Counted from the first letter of the stretch, positions 24,806 through 40,679 are shown. The stretch is DNA of 64,000 nt from Eucommia ulmoides (GCA_016647705.1 CM028335.1:21244905-21308904); one strand, 5' to 3'. Notes: generated from the letters alone by a model not told the origin. Translations and numbers: made by a program.

Positions 24806-26559
24806 GCCCCGTTTGGCTAGTATTCCCAATTTAACTCAATCCAATCTAACTCAAAAATTTTGGAATTGATGTTTGAAAAATTTAAAAAATAAAAAAATAA
24901 AAATTGATTCCCAAAATAGGGACATGCTTGTCATTAAAATAAAGATTAGGAGAGAATTGATTCTCTCTTTCATTCCTCACATCCTCAAGCTCCCCCGACA
25001 TCATCTTCCATCATCGTCTTCATCGCTTTTGTTCTTCCCAAGCCATCGCGTTTTCTTCGTTCGGTGTTCTTCGTCGATCTCTCTTCTTGATTCGCCATTG
25101 TCTCTCTTCTTGATTCTCCATCTGCGTTGTCGTCTTCACTTCACGCCGTCGCCGCCATTGTCGTCTTGTAAAGTTCTCTCTTTCTTTCCTCTTTTTCTCC
25201 AGGTCCGAAGTCCAGATCTATTGACTTTTCTCTCTCACCCCTCTGTTTCTCTAGGCCTGAAATCGAAACCCTAGCTCCGAAATCTATGTCCGAATCTTCA
25301 CGAAATCGATTTAGGTTTAGGATTCACGAAATCAATTTCGTTGCTCGATTTCGTTCAGGATATTGATTTCGTCAATTTTGTGAAGATTTCGTTGAATCAG
25401 GTTCGGCGATTTTCTTTCTGATTTTCCATTTTTCATAATTTGTGTTGATGTCTGTTTATAAGCGAATCTATAATGGTTGATTCTTCATTTCCGACAGTAA
25501 TTTTGATTTTTGAGGAGCGAGAGAGTTGATTTGCTTCGATTCTTTCTAAGATTTATGAGCGCAGTGAATGTGATCCTGTTGCTAGATTCATCTGCGTTTT
25601 TTTTTTTTTTTTTTGATTTTATCGTTTTTCAGATCTGAGTTTTTCATTTTTCTGTACTTGATTTTTGGAGGGTTTGAATTAAAATGGGATTCCGATGATG
25701 GCATGAAATCTTTGAGCATGTGGATGAGAAAAGGAAATGATGAACACACTAAGCTCTGAGCAGTTGAATTCCACATGCAAAATAGTTACACCCAAAACCA
25801 GATATTCATCCAGACTTCAAACTATTTTCGCAAAGTAATTAACAAATTGCAAATGAATTTCGAATAATACTTCAAAAGAGAAGGAATTATAAAGCATGAT
25901 GGCTTGTTTGATAAAAAAATTAACTACTTAAAACTGATAAATTAAGTACTTAATGAATTAAGTGTGTTTGACAAATGTAATAAAAATTACTTAATTAATT
26001 AAGTTTGCTTCAAAATTAATTGAAATATTAAGTTAAAAATTCAGTAAAATCCCCTTTGTTTTTTTTTTTTTTTACAGAATGCGCTCAGCATTTTTTAAAT
26101 TAAAAAAAAAGTGGAATTGACCGTTTTGCCCTTAGGGAACTAGGGTTCTTCTGCTGATTTTCATTTGATCGATCGATCTCATTTCGTCGCTGTGCAGAGA
26201 TCCATTTTGGTGGTCTGAGAAAAGACATGATCTGAGAAGAGAGGCGACGTCGGCGAGCTTAGAAGAGGAGCGGCGGCGGAGGCGACGAGCTTAGAAGAGG
26301 AACGACATCGACGGCGACAAGCTTAGAAGAAAGGCGGCGAATAGGCAAAGCAACAAGGTATGTTCTTCGAATCTATAGTTTAGGGTTTAGGGTTTCTTCA
26401 TATATATGTTTTTCTATTTCGAAATCTAAAATTTTTGCTTGATATATGAGATTTCTGTTATTTGATTTTGATTTCAAACCAGTACACATTGATTTTGGTT
26501 TTGGTTTTTGTAATGTTTATGATTATGGGTGAAGGATTATCTGATCTTAAATTCCAGTT

Positions 26560-26890
26560 TCGATTCTCTAATATCTGAGAACAAAAACTGTAATCAAGAA
26601 CAGAAACATGGCCTATTTGAGTCAAGAATAGAAACAAGGCCTATTTCCAGTTTCGGTTCTCTGATATCTGAGAACAAAAACTGTAATCAAGAACAGAAAC
26701 ATGACCTATTTGAGTCAAGAACAGAAACATGGCCTATTTCCAGTTTCCTCACTCTCTGATATCTGAGAACAAAAACAGTAATCAAAAACAGAAACATGGC
26801 CTATTTGAGTCAAGAACAGAAACAGAGCCTATTGTTCTCTAATATCTGAGAACAAAAACAGTAATTAAGAACGAAAATAGTAATTAAGAA
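26560..26890. repeat. Tandem repeat inside the Harbinger leader, period ~83-95 bp
   Basis: The segment 'atatctgagaacaaaaac' recurs at 26,571, 26,664, 26,759 and 26,842. It is followed each time by variants of 'agaacagaaacatggcctat'. About 3.5 units, shortest at the right. One frame stays open across the first units but only because the repeat lacks stops there; it is not taken as a gene. Confidence 0.9.
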
Positions 26891-27519
26891 CAAAAATTGC
26901 AACTTTAAAACCCTGCACCTCTCAACCTTATAAGACTTGTGACAACTGCACTTGGGAAGAAAGTGGCCTGCCAAAGCTCCCAAAATTTCTGCACATTAAC
27001 AACCCCACCATCTGCACACTATCCTTCACAGTAGCAAGCTCCTAAATTTACATCCTAACACCCAGCCATGGAGACCAAGACACTGCCAATCTGCAACGAA
27101 TGAAGGGTAGCAAGCTATTTCCTAACTTGAATACACAACAGCAAATAATCAACAACACCACCTATCGCCTTTTTTTCTTTTTCTTTTTTTAACAGCAGAC
27201 CCTTAATTCAGTAGACCATCATCTTTATTTGATTGACGAATGACTATTTCACACTAAACCATGTGATCTGTCATAGAAATTAAAATATACGGCGTATGTG
27301 CTGTTTAGAATAACCAATAGTTGTGCTTCATCAAGTGTTCTTGTGCGTGTGAATTTTTTCTTTGGATATGTTGGTGACGGTCATATATTTTACATATATT
27401 TGAATACAGATTCCTCCAAGTCGATCAACATATAATAATTTGATCATTGCGTGCGAATAAGCTACTCTGTTTTTTAATTTACACTTGTATTATGTTTTTT
27501 CAATCAAACCAGTATATGT

Positions 27520-28417
27520 ATGTCGACTAATGATGCTAGAGCTAATTGGAAATATCCAAATCAATATAAACTTTTTCTGGATTTGTGTCTTGAAGAAGAG
27601 AATCATAACAAGAAATCTAGTGGAACTCTTAGGAAAGAAGTGTGGAATAATATAGCAGAGAAGATTGCCGAGAAAAAAAATATTGTCTTAACTCAAAAGC
27701 AAATGAAAAATCAATGGGACTATATGAAGAAAAAATATCAAACATGGACCAAACTAATGAAAAATACCGGTCATGGAAATGATCCATTGACAAACACGAA
27801 GAATTGGAGTGCCGAGCAATGGAATGCATACTTAAAGGTAACACGAAATACGATATTATTTATCAAATATATATTTAAATTACATAATAAAATAATAACT
27901 TATAAATGAAAAATATGATGCCTTACAGGACAATCCCGATGCTAAACAATTTCGATATGTTGGTCTGCAATATGCTGATGAAATGAAGGCGTTGTTTGAT
28001 GGTATAACAGCGACAGGGGAAGCATCATGGGGTCCTTCTAGGATAGGATTACCTTCCGATGATGTCCAGTACTCATCAACGTCTCAATCTATTGGACACG
28101 TACAAATTGACCTAGAGGGTGATTCTGTACCTTCATCTTCAAAAGTTAAGCGTCAGAAGAAGATGAAAAGTGATGACATCGATAAACAGCTACAAGTTAT
28201 TTTGCAAAGCTTAGAGAAATCGGATGGACCTACCATGGAGGAAGGTAATGGAGCTTTGGATAGTATGATAATGCTCCAAATGGATGACCCTTTATATATT
28301 GCGGCGCTAAGTATCTTTTGTGAGAGTCAATCACATCGAGAGCAATGGATGACATTAGTTCGAAAACCCGAAGAAGTTAGAATCAATTGGCTAAAAATGA
28401 ATGCGAAAAAATTATGA
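27520..28417 (+). CDS. Harbinger ORF1: Myb/SANT-like DNA-binding protein
   Basis: Two exons, 27,520-27,837 and 27,929-28,417, join at AAG|GTAACA ... TTACAG|GAC in phase, giving 268 residues. Residues 8-106 form a Myb/SANT-like trihelix-type domain with spaced tryptophans (NWKYPNQYKLFLDLCLEEE, LRKEVWNNIAEKI, QKQMKNQWDYMKKKYQTW, NWSAEQWNAYLK). After the junction comes the typical NPDAKQFRYVGLQYADE segment, then an acidic, serine-rich tail. Plant Harbinger ORF1 proteins of this kind bind DNA and help the nuclease enter the nucleus or act at the ends; that role comes from family knowledge. No stop interrupts the frame. The start is the first ATG of the open frame. Confidence 0.85.
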
Positions 28418-28619
28418 TTTCTTTGAAAGTAACGGATTTTGAATTATCTTTTGTTGAACTTCAATTATGAATTTTTATGTTAATGTAGTATTTGGATTTA
28501 TAAGGATTTGAGTATTCGCTTAGTGGTTTTAATATGTGACTCATTATGTATTTGTTTTTTTTAAGGTTTTATATATATGTGATATTTGACTTTTTATTTC
28601 AATGAAATATTTTTAGCAG

Positions 28620-29992
28620 GTGATTAAAATATTTTATTTTTGTTGTAGAATGAAAGTAAAGAATTCAAATATCGTCTTAAAGAAAGTTGCAGTTCTTTTA
28701 TTAATGAAAAAAATAAGGAGAAATAGAAGAAGACTTGATACCGATTCCTCTCTTAGTGGAAAATTATATATAGAAGAAATTGTTAACGGAAATGATTCTC
28801 ATTGTCTCGAAGTGTTGAGGATGAAGATTGACCCATTCATAAGGTTGTGTACTTATTTCGAAAACAAAGGATGGCTAAAAGATAGTTGTTACATTTCCGT
28901 TAAAGAGAAAATTGCAATATTTCTCTTAATTTTAAGTCACAATTCAAGAATTCGTTGTGTGAAGAGAAGATTCAACCATTCAACTCAAACTATACATAAA
29001 ATTTTCCATGAAGTATTGGATGCAATGATATATTTTTCTAAAGAAATGATCATCCTGATAACAAGCAATGAGAGTTCAAATCAACACCATTAACGCCTTA
29101 GGCAAATATTTCAGGTAAAATATCTAAATTGTTTGTTTAGTAGTTGATTTTGGTGTTTTGTTTGAATTAACCGATTCTTTTTAAAAGGTGCTGTAGGGGC
29201 ACTTGATATAACTCTTATTCATGCGGTTATTTCTCCTGATAAGCAAGTTCCATTTAGAGGAAGAGGGAGAGGATAGTGTTATCAAAATGTGCTTGCGATA
29301 TGTGACTTCGATATGATTTTTACATTTTTATGGGCTGGTTGGGAAGGTGTTGCACATGACGCAAGAGTGTTGTCAGAAACTATGAATGATCCAGCGAACA
29401 ATTTTCCATTTCCTTTGCCAGGTAAGTTCTTTTTATATTATTTTTCATATTAATTTAATTGTATAATACAATTTAGTATATTTATGAGTTATGCGATTGA
29501 ATAATATTTCTACATATTAATTATACAGATAATTATTATTTATGCGATGCTGCATATATGCATACAAGGAGATTTATGGCGCCCTATCGTAATGTACGAT
29601 ATTGGTTGTCTGACTTTAGGAGCAACGGTCCTAGAACGAAAAAAGAACTTTTTAACCATGTTCATGACAAATTACGGAATGTAATTGAACGAGCTTTTGG
29701 GGTTTTGAAAATGCGTTTTCCAATCTTGAAATTGATGCCATCATATACATTTGGAGTGCAGAGAAATATTGTTATTGCTTGTGTAGCTATTCATAACTAT
29801 CTTCGGAAAACAATTGTAACTGATGATTTTTTTGACCAATTTACTGAAGGTTATGAAGTAAATGAATCATCTGATGATGAAATAATTACTTCAGAAATTG
29901 AAACTAGAAGGGGAAGCAAGCAAGCAGATCAAGCATATATGATTAACTTGAGAGAGAAAATTGCAATTGAATTGTTTAATTCCCGAATTTAA
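28620..29992 (+). pseudogene. Harbinger transposase (HARBI1-like DDE nuclease), lightly damaged
   Basis: Three exon-like segments lie downstream of ORF1. Segment 1 (from 28,620 or 28,651) carries the N-terminal helical region (YISVKEKIAIFLLILSHNSR, then FNHSTQTIHKIFHEVL). Segment 2 (about 29,190-29,420) has the first catalytic Asp in ALDITLIHA, then QVPFRGRGRG and LAICDFDMIFTFLWAGWEG. Segment 3 (29,529-29,992) has the second Asp in YYLCDAAY and the Glu in NVIERAFGVLKMRFP. All three acidic DDE residues are therefore present. Segment 1 loses its frame near 29,090, and an in-frame TAG lies near 29,275, so as it stands it should not make active enzyme. Introns are about 29,115-29,188 and 29,422-29,528. 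Confidence 0.82.
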
Positions 29993-30709
29993 TTTTTGTT
30001 TTTGTTGAATTCTATGTTATTGTTGACTTGTGATAATTTATTTATTTGAACTTCTTAGTATATTATTGGTGTTTTTATTTTATTGTTTTATTATGTATTT
30101 TTATTTATTTATTTTTATTTTATTTTTTGTATTACCTTGATTCAAGGACAATTATGTAAATTAAACAATTTTCAGCAATTCAAATTTTGCACTTATCAAA
30201 CAAACAAAAAAATTTCAGCACTTAAATTTTCAGCACAATTTATCAAACAACTTTCTTAATTTTTCAGCACTTAAAATTTAAGCACTTAATTTTCAGCACT
30301 TAAAAATTAAGTCGTTATCAAACAAGCCCTTAGACTACTTGCTCAGTAAAGCTTTACTCTTGTGTGGATTGGACTCCGGCAAATTGGACATGTTTGAAGA
30401 TCTTGTCCACATTCACAACATGTCTGTTAAAAAAGAATCAAACAAAAGGGATGTTAGCATTTTACCAGTAACATATGATTTGTGAGCATACACACAAAGG
30501 ATATTTATTAACAAGAAACAATTTCAGAATTATTCGTTACCAAACGCAATTCTATTCCTATAAGAAAACAGAATTATATGTTACCAAACGCGATTCTGTT
30601 TTTAGCACAAAATAAAATTCTATTCCCAGAATGAAATAAAATTTTCAACTCAACCTAACCCATCTCAAGTGGGTTAAGAAAAGTAGGAACATTAACTAAA
30701 CACCACTTA

Positions 30710-31660
30710 AGTGTTTTTGTTCCCAGAAATTTTGGAATAATTTGTTCTGTTCCACAAATCTTTCTAAAAGTAGGAAACATAACAGACAATTTTTTTTTAT
30801 CTGTTCTCTTATTTGTTATTTTTTCTTTAATTTAATTTAAGTAAATTTAATATTTTAGCGTTATTACTGAATTTAAAGTCCATATATTATTTTTATAATT
30901 TTAATAATTTAGTGTTATTACTAAATTTAACGTCTATATATTATTTCTATAATTTTTGTAAATTTAATGTCCATAATTTTCATATATTATAATTTTCTTT
31001 TTTATATTATTTTTTTAATTTAGTTTTTGTAAATTTAATGTTTCAATTTTAGTTTTATTAGAAAATCTAATGTCCGTATATTATTTCTATACATTAATAT
31101 ATAGAAAAAATATATTCTCTCTCCTCAATTATACAAAACATATATATTTTTATATAGAAAAAACATATTCTCTCTCCTCAATTATACAAAACATATATAT
31201 TTTTTTCTTCTTAATTAGGTATAAGATATATGAGATTAGACATAAATATATATATTTTTTTATGTTAATCTTTTAGATCAATTTAGACATTTCTTTATGT
31301 GGGAGATTAATTAAGAATTGTTGTGATTTATCTAGAGGGTTTATTATATAGATATGGGCTAGACAGTGTGTGTGGAAACATTCTTTTTTAAAGAACTTTT
31401 ATATTTTTACCCATATATAAGACTTTCATTAAGATGAACTCTATAAATTACAGCTCAATTGAAAAAAATATTTTTATTTTTTATTTTTATTTCAATAGGA
31501 CCCAACTAATATATTTGAGGTGTTTTATTTATGAGTACGTATATTTCTTTGTTGAAATAGTAGATATTTGGATATTTGAGATTTTTATTAGTTATATCTA
31601 TACAATATATTTTGTCAATATATTTAGTGAAACTTTTATTGATTAATTAATAATAGTATG
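30710..31660. repeat. AT-rich spacer with short tandem repeats
   Basis: A unit of roughly 75 bp containing 'ttattactgaattta' recurs in variant form between 30,840 and 31,080. A second unit of about 52 bp with 'cattctctctcctcaattat' is present twice at 31,095-31,210. The rest is AT-rich with no gene recognised up to the RPS11 promoter. Confidence 0.6.
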
Positions 31661-31679
31661 GTAAAACTTAAGTATTTAA

Positions 31680-31938
31680 GGGCGGAGCCCAAAATAAATT
31701 ACCCCTTTTTATTTTTTCCCCCGTTCGAGCAAACCAGACTTTCATTAGCCTTTCTTAATGTTGTTGCTCACGGGCCAACCCTTCCACCCAATTGGATTCA
31801 GGTCCAAAGGCTCCGCTGTAGCCCATTTTGGATAGAACTCTTTATAAGAGACCTAGAATTAGGGTTTCAGGTTTTCCACGTGGAGTTTGCAGCCTTCTTC
31901 GCCTCCGCTTCTCGTCTCCAGTCTCCAGTGCATCAACC
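31680..31938 (+). promoter_or_regulatory. RPS11 promoter and leader with site II and telo-box motifs
   Basis: Site II-type elements (TGGGCY, seen as agccca on this strand) lie at 31,686-31,691 and 31,820-31,825, with a related gggcc at 31,772-31,776. A telo-box in reverse (ttagggttt) sits at 31,859-31,867, and a TATA-like tttataa at 31,841-31,847. Site II plus telo-box is the known signature of plant ribosomal-protein and other growth-linked genes, where TCP-type and telo-box-binding factors act. Transcription probably starts between about 31,860 and 31,900. Confidence 0.65.
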
Positions 31939-35334
<3,396 letters not shown>

Positions 35335-37424
35335 GAGGTTTGACTCTAGGATGTGGTTTATGAACAATTTTGAACAACTTTTGATTTTCAGCAGAAGAAT
35401 GTTTCTGAGGACTATTTGATGTACTTTTTATTTCAAATTCTGGATTTTATGATCATATTTACGTGTCTTTGGGCTAAAAACATGCGTGTTTGGAATATAT
35501 TTTAGGCCTGTTTGGCCTGCATCTCTTCTTTTTAATATTATACTATTATTTTAACTTTGCTTTTTTTTTTTTTTTTTTCTTTTTCCCGCTTATCAACATT
35601 TTTAATTAGTGGTATCAATAATGATTCTTAAGCCACATTGCGTCTCTTTTAACATTTAATAAACAAGCTTGTATCAAATATAAGTATAATAATTTGAAAC
35701 AATCACACAATAAATTTATGGATAAACAATATTTATAATGGATTGATATCTATTTTCAGATATGAGTATACTTAATTAATCAAATAATACACACCCTCAC
35801 TATGTAGTTGATAATGAATAAAAAATAATTTATTTTTTTTAAACATAAATTTGGATGATCTAGTGATCCTCTAATATTTTTTTATTTATAAATTGGGATA
35901 AACAATATTTATAATGGATTGATATCTATTTTCTGATATGAGTATACTTAATTAATCAAATAATACACACCCTCAATATGTAGTTGATAATGAATAAAAA
36001 ATAATTTATTTTTTTTAAACATAAATTTGGATGATCTAGTGATCCTCTAATATTTTTTTTATTTATAAATTTGGATAATCTGTTGGTTCGGAATATAAGT
36101 TGGTTTCAAAATATAATTGTCTTTTGATCTAATGGTCCTCTTTATAAGTATAATAATTTATCTATTTTTAAATTTAAAAATTAAGATGATTCAAAATATA
36201 AATCGGTTTGTATTTTGATCCGACAGTTCTCTTTATGAGTCTTTTAATTTATAAATTAAGATGATGCGAAGATCTTTATAAGTTTTCTTAACTTATTGCA
36301 TAGATTTTAATAATGGTTTTGTAAAAGATTATAAAAAACCAAACAAAACAAGTTCTTCACAATTCTCAAAAATTAGTTTTGAAAATCAGTTACTAGTTTT
36401 TTCAAACAATTCTAGATTCCTGGCCCAACTGTTTTTGATTTAAGTCTTTGTTTTTGTTCTTGAAAAACTCTGAATAGAATTAAATAATAATAATAAGTAT
36501 AATAATTCTATTTGATTTCTAGAATTTGTTTTAAAATATCCTAGAATATAAAAAAAAAATGCGTAAATTAATTATATGTTCTATTTTACACTCCATGTTT
36601 AATTTATGTCCAAGAATTTTAGACTTCATTTTTGTTTAGCTATTATTAGTATGCATTACCGTCACCATTGTCTGTCGTTTGCAGTTGCTGGCTAGTGTAA
36701 TCTACGGTATCACATTTTTTAACTACAAAATTTGTTACTAATAGCTATCTCAACAGTTGTAGGTTGATGTCGTCTATTGTTTATTGTTGCCGGTTACTAT
36801 ATTTCTATTTGTGTTGTAAGGTTTTTGAGAGGAAAAAACATAGAAACACTAAGCCAACACCAATTAGTTTATCCCAAGTAGGAGTAATTTCAATTTACTA
36901 GTCATCTCAAGAGTTAAATGGTAAAACCACCATTTTGGCTAATCAAATTTAAAAAATTTAAGCTCCAATCTAGGAGTCATGACCATACCTATTTTACCTA
37001 ATAACTGTCTCAAAAGTCATTGCTGTCTAAGGTGGAGAGGTTAGTTAAAAATTGATGGAAATTTTTAACTACCAATTTGCCTATTCAATATTAATATTAT
37101 CTACTCCAATCTATTAAGTAAATGTTTGGTTATCTAAAATAAAAATAAAAATAAAAATATTAATAGCTAATTCATTTGATTAGCATGGTTAAAATATAAT
37201 TATAAATTTCTATTGGCCAAAATAATATTGCAAAATGACATTTTAGCTAATGAAAATAAGTGGATTGGAGTTGCTGTAACAATGTGATACAAATGCTTCA
37301 TTACTGGAGCAGGTGAAAAAAGAAGAATTGCTTATGATAGAAGACAAAATAATTGTTTGTCTTAATCAACTTGCTAATTTCGCTGACGGTGATGTCCTAG
37401 TGAGGCCGTAATTGTCTTTTTTTT
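35335..37424. repeat. AT-rich region with a 176 bp direct tandem duplication
   Basis: The RPS11 3' UTR probably ends within about 150 bases of the stop. At 35,721-35,896 and 35,897-36,072 two nearly identical units begin 'gataaacaatatttataatg' and include 'gatctagtgatcctctaata'; I see only a handful of differences, so the duplication is young. A diverged third piece (aatctgttggttcgg, then 'ggtcctctttataag') follows to about 36,250. The remainder to 37,424 holds no recognised gene. Confidence 0.85.
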
Positions 37425-37560
37425 TTTGGCAAATTTTTTCAAAAGTCTCAAAACATAAACCCACCATTTGTAGGGGTTCCATCACCCTTCATTAAAATGA
37501 GACTCCTACAAGTGGTGGTTTTATATCTTGGGAGTTTTGAAAAAGTTTCTCCTTTTTTTT
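37425..37560. mobile_element. Small foldback (MITE-like) inverted repeat
   Basis: 'ttttttcaaaagtctcaaaa', then 'cccaccatttgtagg', pairs with the downstream 'ctacaagtggtgg' and 'gggagttttgaaaaag' after reverse complement. The whole makes an imperfect hairpin about 135 bp long with a small loop. It is flanked by T-runs. No family was recognised. Confidence 0.55.
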
Positions 37561-38640
37561 TTTTTTTTAATTTAAGTGCTTGTTAGTTTCTTTCTTTTTA
37601 GGCTTGTTCACCCAAGATGACATTAGAGCTTGAGCTACCATTAGAGCCCAAAATAAATTTCTACCACCCCCCCCCCCCCAAAAAAAAAAAAGAGCCCAAA
37701 ATAAATAAATGAAATAAAAAATAAAAAAATTGGCCAAAAAAAAAAAAAAGAGGAAAAGGAAGAAGAAATTATCTATCATTCTTGATGGTTGTTTGATTTT
37801 TTTAAATTATGATATAAATGACTTTTTGGTGTATTTTGGTTGGGGGGTTGTTTGCATTTGAAAGGAAAAAAAAAGAACCAGTTTGTGAATTTTTATATAT
37901 TACATATAACTCAGATATTCTAGGAAGGTAATGTCCTTGGATTTAGTCATGGACCGTAACACGATAAAGCCCAAGGGCCTGAAATAGGTCTGGGCACCCG
38001 CAAGACATGGAGGCCTAGACCCTCGAGCACCGATGGATCTAAGCCCCCTAGGGGGAGAAGAAAACGCTCGAAAGAAGTCCAAGAAATACCTAAAATCCAA
38101 GATCCACCCATGGGTTGGGTCAAAGGGCGGAGTCGAGTGAGAAGTTCTCCAATATTAAGAATTTGTGCAAACACCCTTTGAGCTAAGAGCAGAGGACCGC
38201 AAAAAAAAATTACAATTTCATTGTGTTACTATTTCTCGTTAACATCAGAAGGAACATAATTTGAAAACGTGATTTGTATTTTTTTTTTCCAGACTTTTTA
38301 ACAAAATTTTACAAATTTTTTCCATAACCAAATTTATTTTTTCCAATACCTCAAAGAGTTTTAAATAAGAAAAACTTACAAATCTCATTTTTGAGATTTT
38401 CATTATATACTCCTCCAAAATAGCATAGCATAAAGTATAAAATAAACCACCAAATAGTATAATTAAGTTTTTAGTTATCAAAAGTACTTTAGTAAATAGT
38501 CCTATTTTTATATTAATCAATTACTCCACTTTGTCTATTAATTTACAAATAAAGTCATCCTTAAAAATGCTACAACCGCCAAATAGTAATGGAGGGTGGA
38601 ACAAATTGAGGACAACCGATCTATGAAAAATTCAATGTTG
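37561..38640. other. Spacer with a GC-rich island of unknown origin
   Basis: An island at about 37,930-38,200 is far richer in GC than its flanks (gcaccc, ggcctagaccctcg, gccccctaggggga). Its short open frames show no domain. The composition resembles leader or LTR sequence of plant retrotransposons, but no ends were found. A run of C/A homopolymers at 37,666-37,691 and AT-rich DNA make up the rest. Confidence 0.35.
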
Positions 38641-38749
38641 TAAATGTTTCCAATATAAAAAAAAAAAATATATATATATAAAATATTATTTTAATCTACA
38701 TTTCGCACTTTTCATTTTGATATCCATATTGTATATTTTTTACAAAAAT

Positions 38750-40560
38750 ATATATTTTGTGAATGTTCACATCGTCATATTTAGCGATTTATAGCATATA
38801 ACGTTATATTTTCCAAAAGTATTTGAGAACCCACATTCCCACTATCCTCACAAGGTGATGTTGAATCCAACTATCACAATTTATTTACTTTTCCTATTAA
38901 TATTAGAAACTTAATTTATTGGATTTAATTCGATGCATTCCTTCATCTTTAAAGTTTTATGACCCTTCATTATATTTCTTATTATTCATGTGTGGCTTGT
39001 GTAAATATTGACACTAAATAAAATTTTAATGTCGTTTTGAATATGTGAACATTCACATCATAATTTTTTTTTTATTGAGTATCAATTTGTTATTATCATA
39101 TATATATATTGTGTGAACATTAACAGTGAATAAAATTTTGAAGTCAATTTGAATATGTGAACATTTACATTGCATTAGACAACTTGCGGCTTAGTTTAGT
39201 TTTCAGTTCATTATTGTTTTATTATTAATATATGTATTTTGTGTGAACATTCATACTGAAATAAAATTTGAGTGTCATTTGAATATGTGAACATTCATCA
39301 ATATTATACCAACTAATTGCGTAAATGCCCGGACATTTACTATCAACACAATTGTACAGAAATGTGAATGTTTACAAACATTTCAAAAATGGCATATCCA
39401 ACATTAGTTATATGGGAATGAACTTTAATTGATAACATAAGTCAAGCCATCCAAAATTTCTAGTTTACGTTCTTATGTCAATCATTACTACTTATATACA
39501 TTATATTAACAACATTTATATCAAAACTTACGTTAATGATTGTATATTTATTGTCTGTATTATTGCATATAATTGTGAATGTTCACACTAGTTCAAAAAT
39601 GACATATTCAACGTCGATGAATGTGGGATTGAATATTCATTTATTCTTTGACATTTTTTTTCTTCATTATTTACATAAAATTCTATTTTGTAAAAAAATA
39701 ATCAGACATGAATATTTACATTTTTATTTTACTGTTTTTTAAATATTTTAATACATTTTCACGTATTCTGTTAATGTGAATGTTCATTGTTTTATATGAA
39801 CAAAATTATGTTTTTTATATTCACATGTTTTTACCAAAATAAACCCAAAAACACCAAATCCAGACATTGAAACTCCCCCGATATCAAACATTCACAAAAA
39901 AGAAAAAAAAAATATTGTATAAACACCAATCAAACAAGAACAATCACCAAGCATTCATAAATCAACAAGAACAACAAAATCAAACATGAAAAAAAATCCT
40001 AAATTAATATTCACAAAACGTTAATATAAACCCTAAAATCAACAAAAAAAACTGTGTGAATATTTACCAAACATTAGAACCAAATAAAAAATATTGACGA
40101 AAAACATACATCGGTGCACATTCACCCAACCCCCCCCCCCCCCCCCCCCCAATATAAACGGTAACAAAAAACAAAATGATCAAACCAAGAACGATCACAA
40201 AACATTCACAAAATCAATGCGAACAGCAAAATCAAGACATAAAAAAAAAAAAAAAAATCCTTAAATCAACATTCGCAAAACATTGGAAATAAACCCTAAA
40301 GATTAACATTCACAGACCGATATTAAATGTTCACAGATCTGGAACAGTGAATGACAGTTCATCGTATACTGATAAACATTCCTAGATTTAGACATGAGTC
40401 CAATGAACGGCGAGTGAACATTGGATTTGAGTCACTAACATTGGATCTAAATCTGTGTCCAATGCAAACATTTACAAAAATCAACAAAATCGATGCAGAT
40501 CTACCCCTAATTCAACATTCACAAACAAAAATAAAAATAAATAAATAAAATGAATCAAAA
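38750..40560. repeat. Array of palindromic TGTGAAYRTTCACA-like motifs
   Basis: About 20 copies of a 12-14 base near-palindrome (for example atgtgaacattcacat near 39,047 and tgtgaatgttcacac near 39,574) lie in both orientations across 1.8 kb, at spacings of about 40-200 bp. The background is AT-rich and non-coding, with a C homopolymer at 40,132-40,150. Dense subterminal motif clusters of this kind are known as transposase-binding regions in plant DNA transposons, but no transposon ends were located. Confidence 0.7.
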
Positions 40561-40679
40561 ATATTTGAAAAACCCCTAAAATAATATCAACGAACGAATA
40601 AGCATTGATTTGTCAAGAACTTAAATCAGGGTTCATAAAAAAAAGATCCATTTTCACCAAACCCTAACGTTTGATTCTT

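Larger units (their letters stand above)
25901..30328 (+). mobile_element. PIF/Harbinger DNA transposon, 4.4 kb, with both element genes
   Basis: Ends carry the inverted repeat GGCTTGTTTGATAA, followed on both sides by AT-rich subterminal sequence rich in 'cttaa' (ttaagtacttaa on the left, cagcacttaa on the right). Inside, on the plus strand, lie a Myb/SANT-like ORF1 and a HARBI1-type nuclease, in the usual order. The 3 bp target duplication is imperfect (tga on the left, tta on the right if the element is one base longer at each end). The 5' part (26,160-26,400) is GC-rich and leader-like. ORF1 is open and the transposase is only lightly damaged, so the insertion is probably young. Confidence 0.85.
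24806..30706. mobile_element. Possible older TIR element split by the Harbinger insertion
   Basis: The left end (TTAA|GCCCCGTTTGGCTAG) and the reverse complement of the right end (TTAA|GTGGTGTTTAGTTAA) align imperfectly. Both are flanked by TTAA, and both continue with 'ttcc' and 'aactcaa'-like segments. Removing the nested Harbinger leaves about 1.47 kb with a GC-richer, leader-like interior (24,960-25,400) that includes a telo-box-like 'aaaccctag' at 25,268. TTAA flanks fit either a TTA-targeting Harbinger relative or chance. Tentative. Confidence 0.35.

Noticed and set aside
26529-26759. 76-codon frame with repeated peptide units at the start of the Harbinger
   Set aside because: It exists only because the tandem repeat lacks stops in one frame; it is not conserved in the last unit and lies upstream of the known element genes.
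31434-31646. 70-codon frame upstream of RPS11
   Set aside because: AT-driven Phe/Ile/Tyr-rich product, no domain, lies in the AT-rich spacer.
37930-38200. GC-rich island as a possible gene
   Set aside because: Short frames in all phases, no splice-consistent exon and no recognisable residues; more like retrotransposon leader sequence.
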